Positions 35,529-46,984 of a DNA stretch of 64,000 bases are shown here, in pieces. The DNA is from Capra hircus. Taxonomy: Eukaryota > Chordata > Mammalia > Artiodactyla > Bovidae. The stretch spans positions 52,693,345 through 52,757,344 of the forward strand of contig NC_030822.1 of assembly GCF_001704415.2 (NCBI RefSeq), read 5' to 3'. The notes beneath the pieces were generated by a model. The model did not search any database. It was not told the DNA's origin and worked only from the letters and a program-made list of their open reading frames with translations. Numbering within the stretch: position 1 is the stretch's first letter; every line of letters begins with the position of its first letter. The position numbers and the translations under genes are program-made.

Positions 35529-35571
35529 AAACTGATAAGAACAGACACTACACTTGATCTTAGTCTAAAGA
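35529..35571 (-). pseudogene. U2 snRNA pseudogene fragment
   Basis: Read on the minus strand: CTAAGATCAAGTGTAGTGTC followed by TGTTCTTATCAGTTT. This matches U2 snRNA from about nt 20 to 55 with one difference in the branch-point recognition region (GTAGTG for GTAGTA). Flanks diverge from U2 on both sides, so only a partial copy is present. It abuts the 5'-truncated start of an L1 3' end in the opposite orientation. Confidence 0.85.
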
Positions 35572-35574
35572 CTT

Positions 35575-35853
35575 TACACTAACATATGTAAAATAGATAG
35601 CCAGTGGGAATTTGCTGTATGACTCGGGAAACTGGAACCTGGGCTCTGTGACAACCTAGAGAGGTGGGATTGGGTGGGAGGTGCGAAGGAAGCTCAAAAG
35701 GGAGGAGACATATGTATACCTATGGCTGATCCACGGTGATGTATAGCAGAAACCAACACAATATTGTAATTATCCTTCAATTAAAAATAAATAAATAAAA
35801 GAGATTTTAAAAAAAGTTAAATCTGGAACAGAAAAAAAAAAAAAAAAAAAAAA
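35575..35853 (+). mobile_element. L1 3' end, strongly 5'-truncated, with poly(A)
   Basis: GACATATGTATACCTATGGCTG, GATGTATAGCAGAAACCAAC and CCTTCAATTAAAAATAAAT is the ruminant L1 3' terminus. A-rich sequence follows, and a run of 22 A at 35832-35853. Confidence 0.85.
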
Positions 35854-36317
35854 GCGCTTGCCATACCAGGATATCCTTACCTTCTGCAGAGAGAGCTAGG
35901 GCAAAGTGCTGGGGTTGGACAGTGTCATCCACTGCACAGACAGGGAGTTCTGCTAGAGGACAGCCAGGCTGCCCTTCTGCAGCCGCCCCAACCCACACCA
36001 GCTGCCCCGCTCCTGCCAAGATTTAGCGCTGAGCCCAGTGATTGGAAACCCACCCCCAATGTCCCACAGAGCAGTGCTGGAGGTCCAGGTGTGCCCAGCC
36101 CTCTGTTCAGGTGTTTTCTAAACTGCTGTCAGAGAAAGTGCTAGCAAGGACATGGGGAGAAGGAGGGGGAGTTGCCTCCCAAATAAAAAGTAAAAACTTA
36201 TCAAGGACTCCAAAAAGCTGCTATGTATGTGGATTATCTCTTTCTGTATTTTTCATATTACAAGATTAAAACAGAGACAATTTAATGACTATTTAATTAT
36301 GAATACATTTTAAATAA
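35854..36317. other. Intergenic, nothing recognised
   Basis: A relatively GC-rich stretch (to about 36170) with short open frames on both strands that I could not match to any protein. It is not a named repeat. Confidence 0.4.
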
Positions 36318-36895
36318 CAGTAGGGTTTTCCTGGTGGTCCAGAGATTGGGAACCGCCTTGCAGGGGACACGGGTTCCATTCCTGCTCCAGGAGGATCCCA
36401 CATGCTGCAGGGCAACTAAGCCCGGGCACCACAAGGGCTGAAGTCAGTGTGCTCTAGGGCCGGTCCTCCCCCACAAGAGAAGCCGCCACAGTGAGAAGCC
36501 TAGTCACCAGGCACCGCAGCTAGAGAGTTGGCCCCGCTAGCCACAACCAGAGAGAGCCCATGAGCCCCAGTGACGACCCAGCACAGTCAATAATACATGA
36601 AGTGAAGTGAAGTCGCTCAGTCATGCCCGACTCTGCGACCCCATGAACAGCAGCCTGCACCAATAATACATAAATATTATTAAACAATAAATATTATATA
36701 AATTTATATTAAAACAACACTAGTAAACCTACTACCACAGGTCAATGCAAATAACATATTCTCATGAAAAACAATTATATTTTCAGAATTGTGAGGGAAT
36801 TCCCTGGTGAACCAGTGGTTAGAAAATTGTGCTTTCACTGCTGAGGGCCCGAGTCTCAACTCCTAGTTGGGAAACCAAAAAAAAAAGGAAGAAAG
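36318..36895 (+). mobile_element. Two CHR-type SINEs and a Bov-A scrap
   Basis: About 36318-36600 is a long CHR-type SINE. About 36601-36660 is a short antisense Bov-A end (GTCGCTCAGTCATGCCCGAC). About 36790-36895 is a second CHR-type SINE (GGAATTCCCTGGTGAACC). Confidence 0.82.
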
Positions 36896-37474
36896 AATTT
36901 TGAGAACAGCAGGGTTGTTTTGCACCATGTTTGTGAATCTCTTTGATGTGTGGTTTGAAATCCTCACACCTGCTTCAGCATTCAGCTGCCACCCCTGCTA
37001 TTTTGGTTGAAATATAGGAAGAACCTCCAGCCTCATACAGATATGTAGTTGGAAAAGGAGAAGTTGTTTAATAATAGCCTTTTCAGACAATTGTGAATAT
37101 TCTTTTTTTGGTCTACACTAAATTAGACAAGTGGCAGTTTCTTAAAGATTAGTTGCAATGTGGAATCAGAAACCAACTCAGGAACTTTTCATATCTTATT
37201 CAGTTAAAAACCTACTGACCTATTTTGCACTTTGAAGGGATTTTTTTACCCCTGCATGATTTTTTTTTAATATCATGCATTGGTAATTTGGAAAGTGTTG
37301 GTTCACTGAATTACACAGATCTTCAAATGCTAACGCATTTCATGACACGATATCAAAAAATGATTCTGATAATACACCACCGACCTTATCAGAAACATGT
37401 TAAGATGGTGGGAAGTTGTCAAGCTCAAGCTTTATTGTTGGCCACAAATACTATCAGTTGTTTTCCTTGAAGTG

Positions 37475-38880
37475 ATGACAGCTTACAGTGAACAGCGTAG
37501 GATTTGTGATCTCCTGGAGAAAAAGAAGATTTAGCTTTGGGACTAGGGACCAGGCTTGATCACTCAAGAGCTTTTGCGTAGCAGAGTTTTATTAAAGTAT
37601 GAAAAGGGAGAAAGCTTCTGACATAGACATCAGAAGGGGAACGGAGAGTGCCCCCCTGCTAGTCTTTAGCAAGGGAATTATATACTTTTTAAATTAGTTA
37701 TTACAATAAATCAAAAGAATGTCTCAAGGTTGTGAAAATTTTACCAAACCCACTTCCACAATTTACATTTTAGGATAACAGGATTAGAACTTAAAAATAG
37801 AAAGATCCTATCAGACCCACTCCCATAATATACATTCTAAAATGTCAGGATTCAGTTCAGTTCAGTTCAGTCGCTCAGTCATGTCCAACTCTTTGCGACC
37901 CCATGAATGCCAGCATGCCAGGCCTCCCTGTCCATCACAAACTCCCAGAGTTCACTCAAACTCACGTCCATCGAGTCGGTGATGCCATCCAGCCATCTCA
38001 TCCTCAGTCGTCCCCTTCTCCTCCTGCCCCCAATCCCTCCCAGCATTAGAGTCTTTTCCAATGAGTCAACTCTTCGCATGAGGTGGCCAAAGTACTGGAG
38101 TTTCAGCTTTAGCATCAGTCCTTCCAGTGAACACCCAGGACTGATCTCCTTCAGAATGGACTGGTTGGATCTCCTTGCAGACCAAGGGACTCTCAAGAGT
38201 CTTCTCCAACACCACATTTCAAAAGCATTAGTTCTTCGGTGCTCAGCTTTCTTCACAGTCCAACTCTCACATACATGACCACTGGAAAAACCATAGCCTT
38301 GACTAGACGGACCTTTGTTGGCAAAGTAATGTCTCTGCTTTTGAATATGCTATCTAGGTTGGTCATAACTTTTCTTCCAAGGAGTAAACGTCTTTTAATT
38401 TCATGGCTGCAGTCAGACCATCTGCAGTGATTTTGGAGCCGAAAAAAATAAAGTCTGACACTGTTTCCGCTGTTGGAAACAATGGAAAATATCAGGATTA
38501 GTCAGAAGTTTTTCAGGAAGGAGAAACTGTCTTCAAGCAGGATACCCTGTTGTTATATAATCCCTAGTACAGAGTTTATACTGAGTTGTTTGTTGTGTAA
38601 TCATCAGTTCCAGGCTTAAAGAAAAAAAATGTTTTTTGTGACTAAGACTAAGGAATGTAGAGGGATAAAAAAAAAAAAAAGAGTTTGTCCTTTCCTCCTC
38701 CTTGAGAATCCCAGACTCCCCTCTCCTCAGGGACCCCCGGACTTCTTATCAACCTGCCTAGGAATTGACTCAGTGACCGGGTTACTTTGTTCATTTTGGA
38801 GAAAATGTCTGCTAAATGCCCGAAGTCTAGATAACCATAGCTCCTCTCTCACTTGTTCTTTCAGGTAAAAAGCATGTTTC
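37475..38880 (-). mobile_element. ERV LTR with nested BovB
   Basis: Minus-strand LTR with TTTAATAAAACTCTGC near its R region and a U5 containing GAGTGATCAAGCCTGGTC. It is interrupted by a BovB at 37853-38485. It lies within the hAT relic, so it is younger than that relic. Edges are approximate; no viral genes adjoin it. Confidence 0.7.
37853..38485 (-). mobile_element. BovB 3' fragment with visible target-site duplication
   Basis: Antisense BovB 3' end beginning with (TTCAG)n. It is flanked by AAAATGTCAGGATT (37839-37852) and AAAATATCAGGATT (38486-38499): a 14-bp target-site duplication with one mismatch. Confidence 0.92.
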
Positions 38881-39454
38881 TTTGAATAAGAGGCTAATTC
38901 GGCTCACAACTCAAACAACTGCAAAGAAATGCACCAAGGAAATACATCCTTGGACAACCATGGTACTCCCAGAGGCAGCAGAAGTGTTTTAGGCATACTT
39001 CACGTTTCATCACACAAAACATTAAAAAGATGTGTATTCAGGAGTTCAAAATTAATAAATTTAACGAGTTTTCCTGCTTCATCAAGGACAGTCTGAAGTG
39101 AAACTGACTTTTGTCTCTTCTTTTTTTTAACTTTGTGCAGGGGTGAAGAAAACAATGATTACTAGTGTGGTTTGATGTCACTGCCCGATTCATGCCAGGG
39201 GGGCAGCAGCTTAATTTTCCATTGCTTTTGTACCATCAGTACAGATATTAATATGGTTAAAAAAAGGGCAAGTTACATCTCATTATTATTATAAAGATAG
39301 TTTTGACCTCCCTACCTCAAAAGACCTTGAAGATACCAAAGGTAATACTTTGAAAAACACTTAGTCCAACCAGGATTTGAGCTGATTTGACAGGACTTTA
39401 ATTTTTAATTAATTATTAATCTATGTTTATTAAATTAATAATTTACTTTTTAAT

Positions 39455-40155
39455 TTTTTAATTTGGCCATGGCAGGTGGCTTGCAGGATATCAGCTCCCA
39501 TGACCAGGGATTGAACCCTGGCCATGGCAATGAAAGCCCGGAATCCTAACCACTGGGCCACCAGGGAACCCCCAATTATACTGTTGTCTTTGTGAAGGTT
39601 GCGGTATTTCATGTTGATCCTTATTCCCAGAATGTGATCCATCAGGTGCCCCCAGGTTAATGCCTGGGCAGGTTTTCAGGCTGCCTTCTCCTTGATGGCC
39701 TTGAACTTCAATTCTTGTCCCCCAAATCTTCGACTTTCAAGAGCAGGGATGAGCACCCCTCCCTCTCCACAGTTTCTCTTGGATTGCAAAAGCCTTTGTG
39801 AGACAAACAGCACCAAATGTTGGGTTCACTTCTTTGGGCTTTTCTTCACTCTGGGATCTTGACCTCTGCGGCAGATCTATTAGAAGAAATGACTCTAGTT
39901 CTTCACCTGCAACTTTTCGTTTATTTCTTTGGCTGCGTCGGGTATTTAGCTGTGGCACGTGGGATCTTTGTTGCTGCACGTGGCATCTTTGGTCGCAGTG
40001 CACAGACTCTCTAGTGGTGGCACAGGGGCTCCAGAGCAGGCGGTTTCGGTAGCTTCGAGGCATGTGGGATCTTAGTTCTCTGCCCAGGGGATCAAACCCT
40101 GGTCCCCTGCACTTCAAGGCGGATTCTTAACCACTGGAACACTGAGGAAGTGCCC
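39455..40155 (-). mobile_element. Two antisense CHR-type SINEs around an unassigned segment
   Basis: SINEs lie at about 39455-39575 (ACTGGGCCACCAGGGAACCC) and 39903-40155 (long form). Between them, 39580-39900 reads on the minus strand as an open frame (LLIDLPQRSRSQSEEKPKEV) that looks protein-like. I do not recognise it; it may be a scrap of a retrocopy. Confidence 0.6.
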
Positions 40156-40640
40156 ATCTACAACTTTTGCAATGTGATTTTGCAACTCCTTTCATCAAGA
40201 GGTGGAGACTTTCCCTATCCCTTGAATTTTGGGTGGTGTTATAGTCTGCTTTGGCCAATAGAAGATGACAGAAACAATATTGTGCCATTTCTGGAACTAA
40301 GCCTCTTTAAGAGGCTGGCATGCTTCAGTTCAGCCTCAGACCCTGCTGCAAGAACTGCCATGAGAACAAACCAAAGCTACTCTGCTGGGATATGCAAGAC
40401 CACATGGAATAGAAACTGTCTCACCTGAGTCCATCTTAAATCCAGACACCAGCCAAGTCACCTCCTGACTGCAGACATGTCCCCTGAGCCTAACCTGGAT
40501 CAGCAGAACTGTCCAGGTGTCCAACTACCCCATGGACTTGTGAGCCATAATAGAATTCTTATTATTGTTTTAAACAACTAAGTTTTGGGGTGATTTTGTT
40601 CTATAATAATAGCTAACTGCAAAAGCTAATTGATACCTTG
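40150..40640 (+). mobile_element. MLT1-type (ERVL-MaLR) LTR
   Basis: The 3' part AACAACTAAGTTTTGGGGTG followed by ATAATAGCTAACTGC is the hallmark MaLR LTR terminus. Upstream wording (GGAATAGAAACTGTCTCACC) is compatible. Confidence 0.7.
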
Positions 40641-40889
40641 CCCCTTTGGTAGCTCTCTGAGACCTTCAAACACCTATTAATATTTTATATTTTGAGCAGC
40701 TTTTCTATTTGTTATTGGTGGGAAGATTGATCTGAAATAAGCTAGTCTGACATTACTCAAAGCAAAACATCCTTGATGACTTCTTGCTTTTCCTCATACT
40801 TTCATGAGACTGCTTCATCTTTTTTGGAATATTTAATATGTTGATTTTAGCTTCTTGGCCCACCAGTCTGCCTTGTCTCTTATGTTCGT

Positions 40890-41500
40890 GCTAAGCTGCT
40901 TCAGTCGTGTCTGACTCTTTGTGACCCCATGGACTGTAGCCCACCAGGCTCCTCGGTCCATGGGATTCTCCAGGCAAGAGTACTGGAGTGGGTTGTCTCT
41001 TATAGGCTGTTCAATTTATCTTATTTATTTTTGAAGTCTTTATTGAATTTGTCACAATATTGCTTCTGTTTTATGGGGTTGTTTTTTGGCCCGGAGGCAT
41101 GTGGGATCTTAGCTCCCCAACCAGGGATCCAACCCACACCCGTGCCACCCGTATTGGAAAGGAAAGTCTTAACCACTGGTCCACCAGGAAAGTCCCTCAA
41201 TTTGCTTCATCTATGTTTTTGCATTTATTCGTTTCTTTTTGGCTGTGCTAGGTCTTTATGCTGCACAGGCTTTTCTCTAGTTTCAGGAAGGGGGTGCTAC
41301 TCCCTAGTTGCAGTGTGTGGGCGTCCCGTTGCGGTGCTTCTTGGTGCAGAGCACAGGCTCTAGAGCACAGGCTCAACAACTGTGGCCACGGGCTTAGCTG
41401 CTCCACAGCACGTGGGATCTTCCTGGATCAGGGACTGAACTTCTGCCTCCTGCTTTGACAGCCAGATTCTTTACCATTGGGCCACCAGGGAGGCCCTGTT
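40890..41500 (-). mobile_element. Three antisense SINEs
   Basis: About 40890-41000 is a truncated Bov-tA. About 41060-41200 is a CHR-2-like SINE (GGTCCACCAGGAAAGTCCC). About 41225-41500 is a long CHR-type SINE (GGGCCACCAGGGAGGCCC). Confidence 0.85.
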
Positions 41501-41789
41501 TTACCTAAATTTAAAAAAATAATAATTTATTCTTATGGTGGTTTCTTCCCTAGAGTTTGCCCCCTTGAACTCATATTCCCCTAGGGATATTTGCTACTTT
41601 GGTGCGTGACTCGTGAGAAAGGGCAAGCATTCTGGTTGCTAGCACAGGCCCCTCCTGGTGAAGCAGGCTTGTATTCAGAGGAGGGTACGAGATGTGAAGG
41701 AGAGACGTTAAAATTATCCAGGGCAGTACAACTGCCTTTTGATGAGTTCTTTTCCTCACTTAGAATCATTCAGATTTTGAGGTGGTGAA
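41501..41789. other. Intergenic, nothing recognised
   Basis: Unique-looking sequence with no repeat I can name and no convincing coding signal. Confidence 0.4.
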
Positions 41790-42015
41790 TTAAATGCTGC
41801 TGCTGCTGCTGCTAAGTCGCTTCAGTCGTGTCTGACTCTGTGCAACCCTAGAGACGGCAGCCCACCAGGCTCCCCTGTCCCTGGGATTCTCCAGGCAAGA
41901 ATACTGGAGTGGATTGCCATTTCCTTCTCCAGGGATCTTCCTGACCCACGGATTGAAACAGGGTCTCCTGCATTGCAGGCAGATTCTTTACCATCTGAGC
42001 TATAGGGAAGTCCAT
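41790..42015 (-). mobile_element. Bov-tA SINE with (GCT)n tract
   Basis: ATGCTGCTGCTGCTGCTGC, AAGTCGCTTCAGTCGTGTC to CTGAGCTATAGGGAAGTCC. Confidence 0.9.
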
Positions 42016-42214
42016 TTCTTCAATACTGTTTATCTGGGGTTTATTCTGTGTGGGGTTTGCAACAGATATCTAAATGGATTTTTTTCCTAAATAACTAAAC
42101 AATAATCTTACACCATTAATTAATTAATTACCTCCCCCCAGTTGGTTTATCATGGTTTAAATTATACATGTGAAGGCTGCTAGTACATCTTGATCCTTTT
42201 TACTGTCTGGCTAG

Positions 42215-42782
42215 TGACTTCCTTGGTGGTCCAGTGGTTAAGAATCCGCCTTCCAATGCAGAGGATGCTGGTTCAAACCCTGGTGGAGGAACTAAGATCC
42301 CACATGCCTCAGGGCAGCTAAGCCAGAGTGCCACAACTACTGAGCCCACAAGTAGGGAGAAGCCCGTGCACTGCAGTGAAGATCGCTGCATACCACAACT
42401 AGGAGCTGGCACGGCCAAATTAAAAAAAAAAAGGCCTGGCTATGCTCTACACCACATAATTACCATATCCTTATAATTGCTAATGTCTGGCAGTGGAAAT
42501 TCTCCTCTTTACTCTTTTTAATTTGTCAAGTTTCTTACTCTAATTTTTTTATTTTCCCAGATGATCTCTAAAATAATTTTGCCCAGTTTCCAAGAAGTTT
42601 TACTGGGCATTTTGATTGGATTGAAATCACTTTTAAAAACTCAAATGAAGGGGAGTCTCTGATTGTGTAGCAGTTGGGACTTCGTACTTTCACTACTTGC
42701 ATTCATTCCCTGGTCAGGGAACTAAGATCTTGCAAGCAGAATGGCCCCCATAAAAGGAAACAAACAAACAAAAAAAAAACTC
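42215..42782 (+). mobile_element. Two CHR-type SINEs
   Basis: About 42215-42432 is a longer form (CTTCCTTGGTGGTCCAGTGG to GCACGGCCAAATT plus A-run). About 42655-42782 is a short, diverged copy ending in an A-run. Confidence 0.8.
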
Positions 42783-42884
42783 CAAATGAATATAGAAAGG
42801 ATTGATATTTTTGCTGTATCAAAATCACAGGTTATTTTTTAGGCATATAGTATGATTTGCACTTATTCACACTAGGTTTTAGTA

Positions 42885-43300
42885 TCTAGAGTTGGACCGT
42901 GAAGAAAGCTGAGCACCGAAGAATTGATGATTTTGAACTGTGGTGTTGGAGAAGATTCTTGAGAATCCCTTGGACTGCAAGGAGATCCAACCAGTCCATT
43001 CTGAAGGAGATCAGTCCTGGGTGTTCATTGGAAGGACTGATGCTAAAGCTGAAACTCTAATACTTTGGCCACCTCATGCGAAGAGTTAACTCATTGGAAA
43101 AGACTGATGCTGGGAGGGATTGGGGGCAGGAGGAGAAGGGGATGACAGAGGATGAGATGGCTGGATGACATCACCAACTCAATGGATGTGAGTTTGGGTG
43201 AACTCCGGGAGTTGGTGATAGACAGGGAGGCCTGGCGTGCTGCAATTCAAGGGATCGCAAAGAGTCAGACACGACTGAGTGACTGAACTGAACTGAACTG
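42885..43300 (+). mobile_element. BovB 3' fragment
   Basis: Sense 3' end from GAGTTGGACCGTGAAGAAAGC to CTGAACTGAACTGAACTGAA. Confidence 0.92.
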
Positions 43301-43344
43301 AAAACCTGCTTACTTTGGGGGGATGTCATCTTATTTCCTTTCCT

Positions 43345-43525
43345 GACTTTTCTTGGGCTTCTCTTGTTGCAGAACCTGGGCTCTAGAGCACACAGGCTTA
43401 GTAGTTGGCTGGGTTTCCTCTTGGCATGCGCAAAAGGTCTTAGTTCCCTCATCAGAAATCCAACCCAGATCCCCTGCATTAGCAAGGAGGATTCTTAACT
43501 ACTGGACCACCAGGGAATCCCCACA
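43345..43525 (-). mobile_element. CHR-type SINE, antisense
   Basis: TCTTGGGCTTCTCTTGTTGC to GGACCACCAGGGAATCCCC. Confidence 0.82.
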
Positions 43526-44034
43526 AGCTGATTCTTAGTTTTTTGTGTTTCACTCCACTCAGCTCAAAATTCTTAACTCTATAGAACATGTTTATAATAG
43601 GAAAAAAAATCAAGATATAAAAGTACTTAGATGGTGTGAGCAACTGTTCATCTAGCAATTTACAGATTATGACAGTAGTGTTTTGTATCAAATACTATCT
43701 GGTCACTGTGGTGAAGGGGCCATCGTCCATACTCAGGGAATTTATTTAGTTGGGGAGGCTAACAAGTAAATGGGCAATTTCAACTCAATAGGGAAAATTA
43801 TAGGATTATATTTATATATGCTAAGGTATATATATGTATGTATATAGAAAAGAGTAAAAATAGAAACACTCAATTTTACATGACAATCATCAGTTAGTGT
43901 TTAAAACTTCTTTTTGGTGTTTTCCAAATTTGCTCTAAAGATAATGTATAACATGAAAAAAATTGAAAAGTTAAAAAGAAATGGGGCTCCCTCTGGCCAA
44001 ATGTGGGACAGTTTGACCATTAAAAAATAATGGT

Positions 44035-44270
44035 GGACTTCCCCAGTGGCTCAGCAGTAAAGAATCTACCTACAGTGCAGGAGTCATAGGAAGCATGGGT
44101 TTGATCCCTGGGCTGGGAAGATCCCCTTCAGGAGGGCATGGCAACCCACTTCAGTATTCTTGCCTGGAGAATCCCATGGACAGAGAAGCCTGGTGGGCTA
44201 CAGTCCATGGGGTCCCAAAGAGTCAGATATGACTAAAGTGACTTGGCACCTCATGGCATGACATAGATAA
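44035..44270 (+). mobile_element. Bov-tA SINE
   Basis: GGACTTCCCCAGTGGCTCAG to GAGTCAGATATGACTAAAGTG, inserted in the old L1. Confidence 0.92.
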
Positions 44271-44370
44271 TGGTAGCATGGAATATAATACAGCAAATAC
44301 AAAAACCTGGGAATCCACATTGATCCTAATCTTTTCAAGGTTGGAGGAGGGGGACAAGGTCTTCACAGGA

Positions 44371-44502
44371 GACTGCTGCTGCTGTTGCTGTTGCTGCTGC
44401 TAAGTCGCTTCAGTCGGGTCTGACTCTGTGCGACCCCATAGATGGCAGCCCACCAGGCTCCCTGTCCCTGGGATTCTCCAGGCAAGAATACTGGAGTGGG
44501 TA
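44371..44502 (-). mobile_element. Bov-A2 unit
   Basis: CTGCTGCTGCTAAGTCGCTTC through CAAGAATACTGGAGTGGG, antisense, single monomer. Confidence 0.88.
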
Positions 44503-44561
44503 CTAACTCATAAATACAAAAAGAATGATAGAATGAGAAAACCTCCAATTTGCAACCACCC

Positions 44562-45122
44562 ATCACTGCAGATGGTGACTGCAGCCATGAAATTAAAAGA
44601 CACTCCTTGGAAAAAATGTTATGACCAACCTAGATAGTATATTCAAAAGCAGAGATATTACTTTGCCAACTAAGGTCCATCTAGTCAAGGCTATGGTTTT
44701 TCCAGTAGTCATGTATGGATGTGAGAGTTTGACTGTGAAGAAGGCTGAGAGCCGAAGAATTGATGCTTTTGAACTGTGGTGTTGGAGAAGACTCTTGAGA
44801 GTCCCTTGGACTGCAAGGAGATCCAACCAGTCCATTCTGAAGGAGATCAGCCCTGGGATTTCTTTGGAAGGAATGATGCTAAAGCTGAAACTCCAGTACT
44901 TTGGCCACCTCATGCGAAGAGTCGACTCATTGGAAAAGACCCTGATGCTGGGAGGGATTGGGGGCAGGAGAAGAAGGGGACAACCGAGGATGAGATGGCT
45001 GGATGGCATCACTGACTCGATGGACGTGAGTCTGAGTGAACTCCGGGAGTTGGCGATGGACAGGGAGGCCTGGCGTGCTGCGATTTATGGGGTTACAAAG
45101 AGTCGGACACGACTGCGCGACT
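44562..45122 (+). mobile_element. BovB 3' fragment
   Basis: Sense 3' end from CACTGCAGATGGTGACTGC to GTCGGACACGACTGCGCGAC. It has a long open stretch (about 160 codons) of decayed BovB C-terminal sequence, not a host gene. Confidence 0.92.
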
Positions 45123-45609
45123 GAAAAAAAAAATGTTAATAAATGATTCAGGCAAGAATCATCAATGGATACTGAAACCACTGGGTGGAAAATTGTTGAA
45201 ACAGGAGGATACATCTGTAGTATCAAAGTATGGTCCCATAGATGACTAATTACAAAGAGGAAAAGTTTCCTACAGTATAGAAATCAGGTGGGTGTCATTT
45301 TAACTATAAATGACCAAATTTATCACATGCCTCCTGATGTGTGGTCCACTGAGGACACATCATCATCTATACAGTACTTCTGCCAAAATTGTTTAACATG
45401 GTCCATATTGCAAAAACAAGCAGACAAATTCATAAGAGGGACATTCTTGCAAAACAACTGACCTAGACTTTTGAAAAATATTAAAATCATGAAAATTTCT
45501 TTTTCTTTTTTTAAAAAACATGTTTATTATATCTCCTTTTAGACGTGGCATCTACATCCTGAACCTAAACTCAAATGGACTGAAACAGGTAATAAAGTGT
45601 TTGGAAACA

Positions 45610-46140
45610 CTGCTTTTGTGTGCTTGCTTAGTCTAACTCTTTGTGACACCATGGCCTGCAGCCCACTAGTCTTCCCTGTCCATGGAATTTTCCAAGCGAG
45701 AATACCGGAGTGGGTTGCCATTTCCTACTCCATCTTTCTTTCCTTCTCTTCCTTTTCTTTCTTTAATGGGAAACTGATTTCTTTTTATTTAGGCCTTAGG
45801 AAGAAAGTTAAATTTGGTCACTAATATTATTTTTTAAAATATCCAGTTTTGGACTGCAGCACGCCAAGCTTCCCTGTCCTTCACTATTTCCCGGATTTTG
45901 CTTAAACTCATGTCCGCTGAATCAGTGATGCCATCCAACCACCTTATCCTTATAAATATCTAGTTTGGGGAAGAAAATTAAATTTGATCACTAATATTAC
46001 TTTTAAAAATATCTAGTTTGGGGAGGTCTAGTGATTAGGATTCCAGGCTTTCACTGCCATGGCCTGGGTTCAATTCCTGTTAGAGGAACTAAGATCCCTC
46101 AAGCTCTGCAGCACAGCCAATATGAAAAAGAAAAGAAAAA
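45610..46140. repeat. Bov-A scrap, local duplication and CHR-type SINE
   Basis: About 45610-45735 is an antisense Bov-A unit. At about 45785-45848 and 45960-46022 the same AT-rich 60-mer occurs twice, bracketing an isolated 100-bp antisense BovB piece (about 45850-45950). About 46020-46140 is a sense CHR-type SINE. Confidence 0.65.
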
Positions 46141-46502
46141 AAAAGCTAGTTTTACATAGATAGGACCAAAGTATCAGAGAAATAATTTCTTATGTAAAAA
46201 TTGGCCAAATTTTATAAAACATCTAACATAAATTTTATAAAACATCTAATATAATTCAAATTATATAAAGCCTGCTTGGGATCATATCATTCTGAACATA
46301 TGACAGTTGCAATGCCGTTCTATTAGCTGTGAAAATACTTGCTCTCCTGTGGCTTCGGTTCAAAAACTAGAGTTGAATCTGCAAGAATAAACTTAATATC
46401 TATGGATGAAGAATGTTGTATCAGTAAACAAAGGATGTTGAAGTCATCAACCCCTCAGCCACTGCAGCCACCCCCAACTGTGCACCCTGAGAGAATTTTA
46501 TT

Positions 46503-46830
46503 GTTGTTCAGTTGCTCAGTTGTGTCCAACTCTTTGCAACCCCATGGACTGCAGCATGCCAAGCTTCCCTGTCCTTCACTATTTCCCGGAGTTTGCTTAA
46601 ACTCATGTCCACTGAATCAGTGATGCCATCCAACCACCTTATCCTGTCAACCTTTCTCCTTCTGCCTTCAATCTTTCCAACCATCAGGGTCTTATCCAAT
46701 GAGTCGGCTCTTTGCATCAGGTGGCCAAAGTATTGGAGCTTCAGCTTCAGCATCAGTTCTTCCAATGAATATTCAGGGTTGATTTCCTTTAGAATTGACT
46801 GGTTCGATCTCTTGCTGTCTAAGGGGATTT
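46503..46830 (-). mobile_element. BovB 3' fragment
   Basis: Antisense 3' end from GTTGTTCAGTTGCTCAGTTG to GATCTCTTGCTGTCTAAGG. Confidence 0.92.
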
Positions 46831-46984
46831 AGGGTGGAGTAAAATAGGATACTGGCCCAAACAGTTAATGTGCATAGGAAAGAAACTATTTCAATGAGCC
46901 CAGACTCTTCTTACAACTTCCCATACATAAGGAAGTGCTAAATTCATTAACTTGAGATATGTTTTTTTCTTTAATTAACAGTAA

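Larger units (their letters stand above)
36903..39325 (-). pseudogene. hAT (Charlie/ZBED-like) transposase relic, split by an ERV LTR
   Basis: Minus-strand reading gives broken but collinear pieces of a hAT-superfamily transposase. A TDGTKAME motif (plus 39216-39242) is the core TDGxKAM. LDEAGKLVKFIN, then LLNTHLFNVLCDET and VPWLSKD, follow (about 39088-38930) and correspond to the region before the conserved VRWLS block. PFPTTYLYEAGGSSY (about 37059-37014) is the C-terminal dimerisation region, normally PFPTTYLCEAGFS. Stops and frameshifts are frequent, and an antisense ERV LTR (37475-38880) separates the last two blocks. It could be a Charlie-type DNA transposon remnant or a decayed copy of a ZBED-like domesticated gene; I see no terminal inverted repeats. 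It encodes no functional protein. Confidence 0.75.
43960..45480 (+). mobile_element. Old L1 3' untranslated region split into four blocks
   Basis: Collinear old L1 3' blocks lie at about 43960-44032 (GGGGCTCCCTCTGGCCAAATG), 44270-44345, 44503-44561 and 45130-45480 (AATCATCAATGGATACTGAAACC, CAAATTTATCACATGCCTCC). A Bov-tA, a Bov-A2 unit and a BovB separate them. Subfamily not assigned. Confidence 0.6.

Noticed and set aside
44621..45124. 167-codon frame that looks like an intact small gene
   Set aside because: It is the decayed C-terminal part of BovB, with the same text at 31.0 and 42.9 kb; a repeat, not a host gene.
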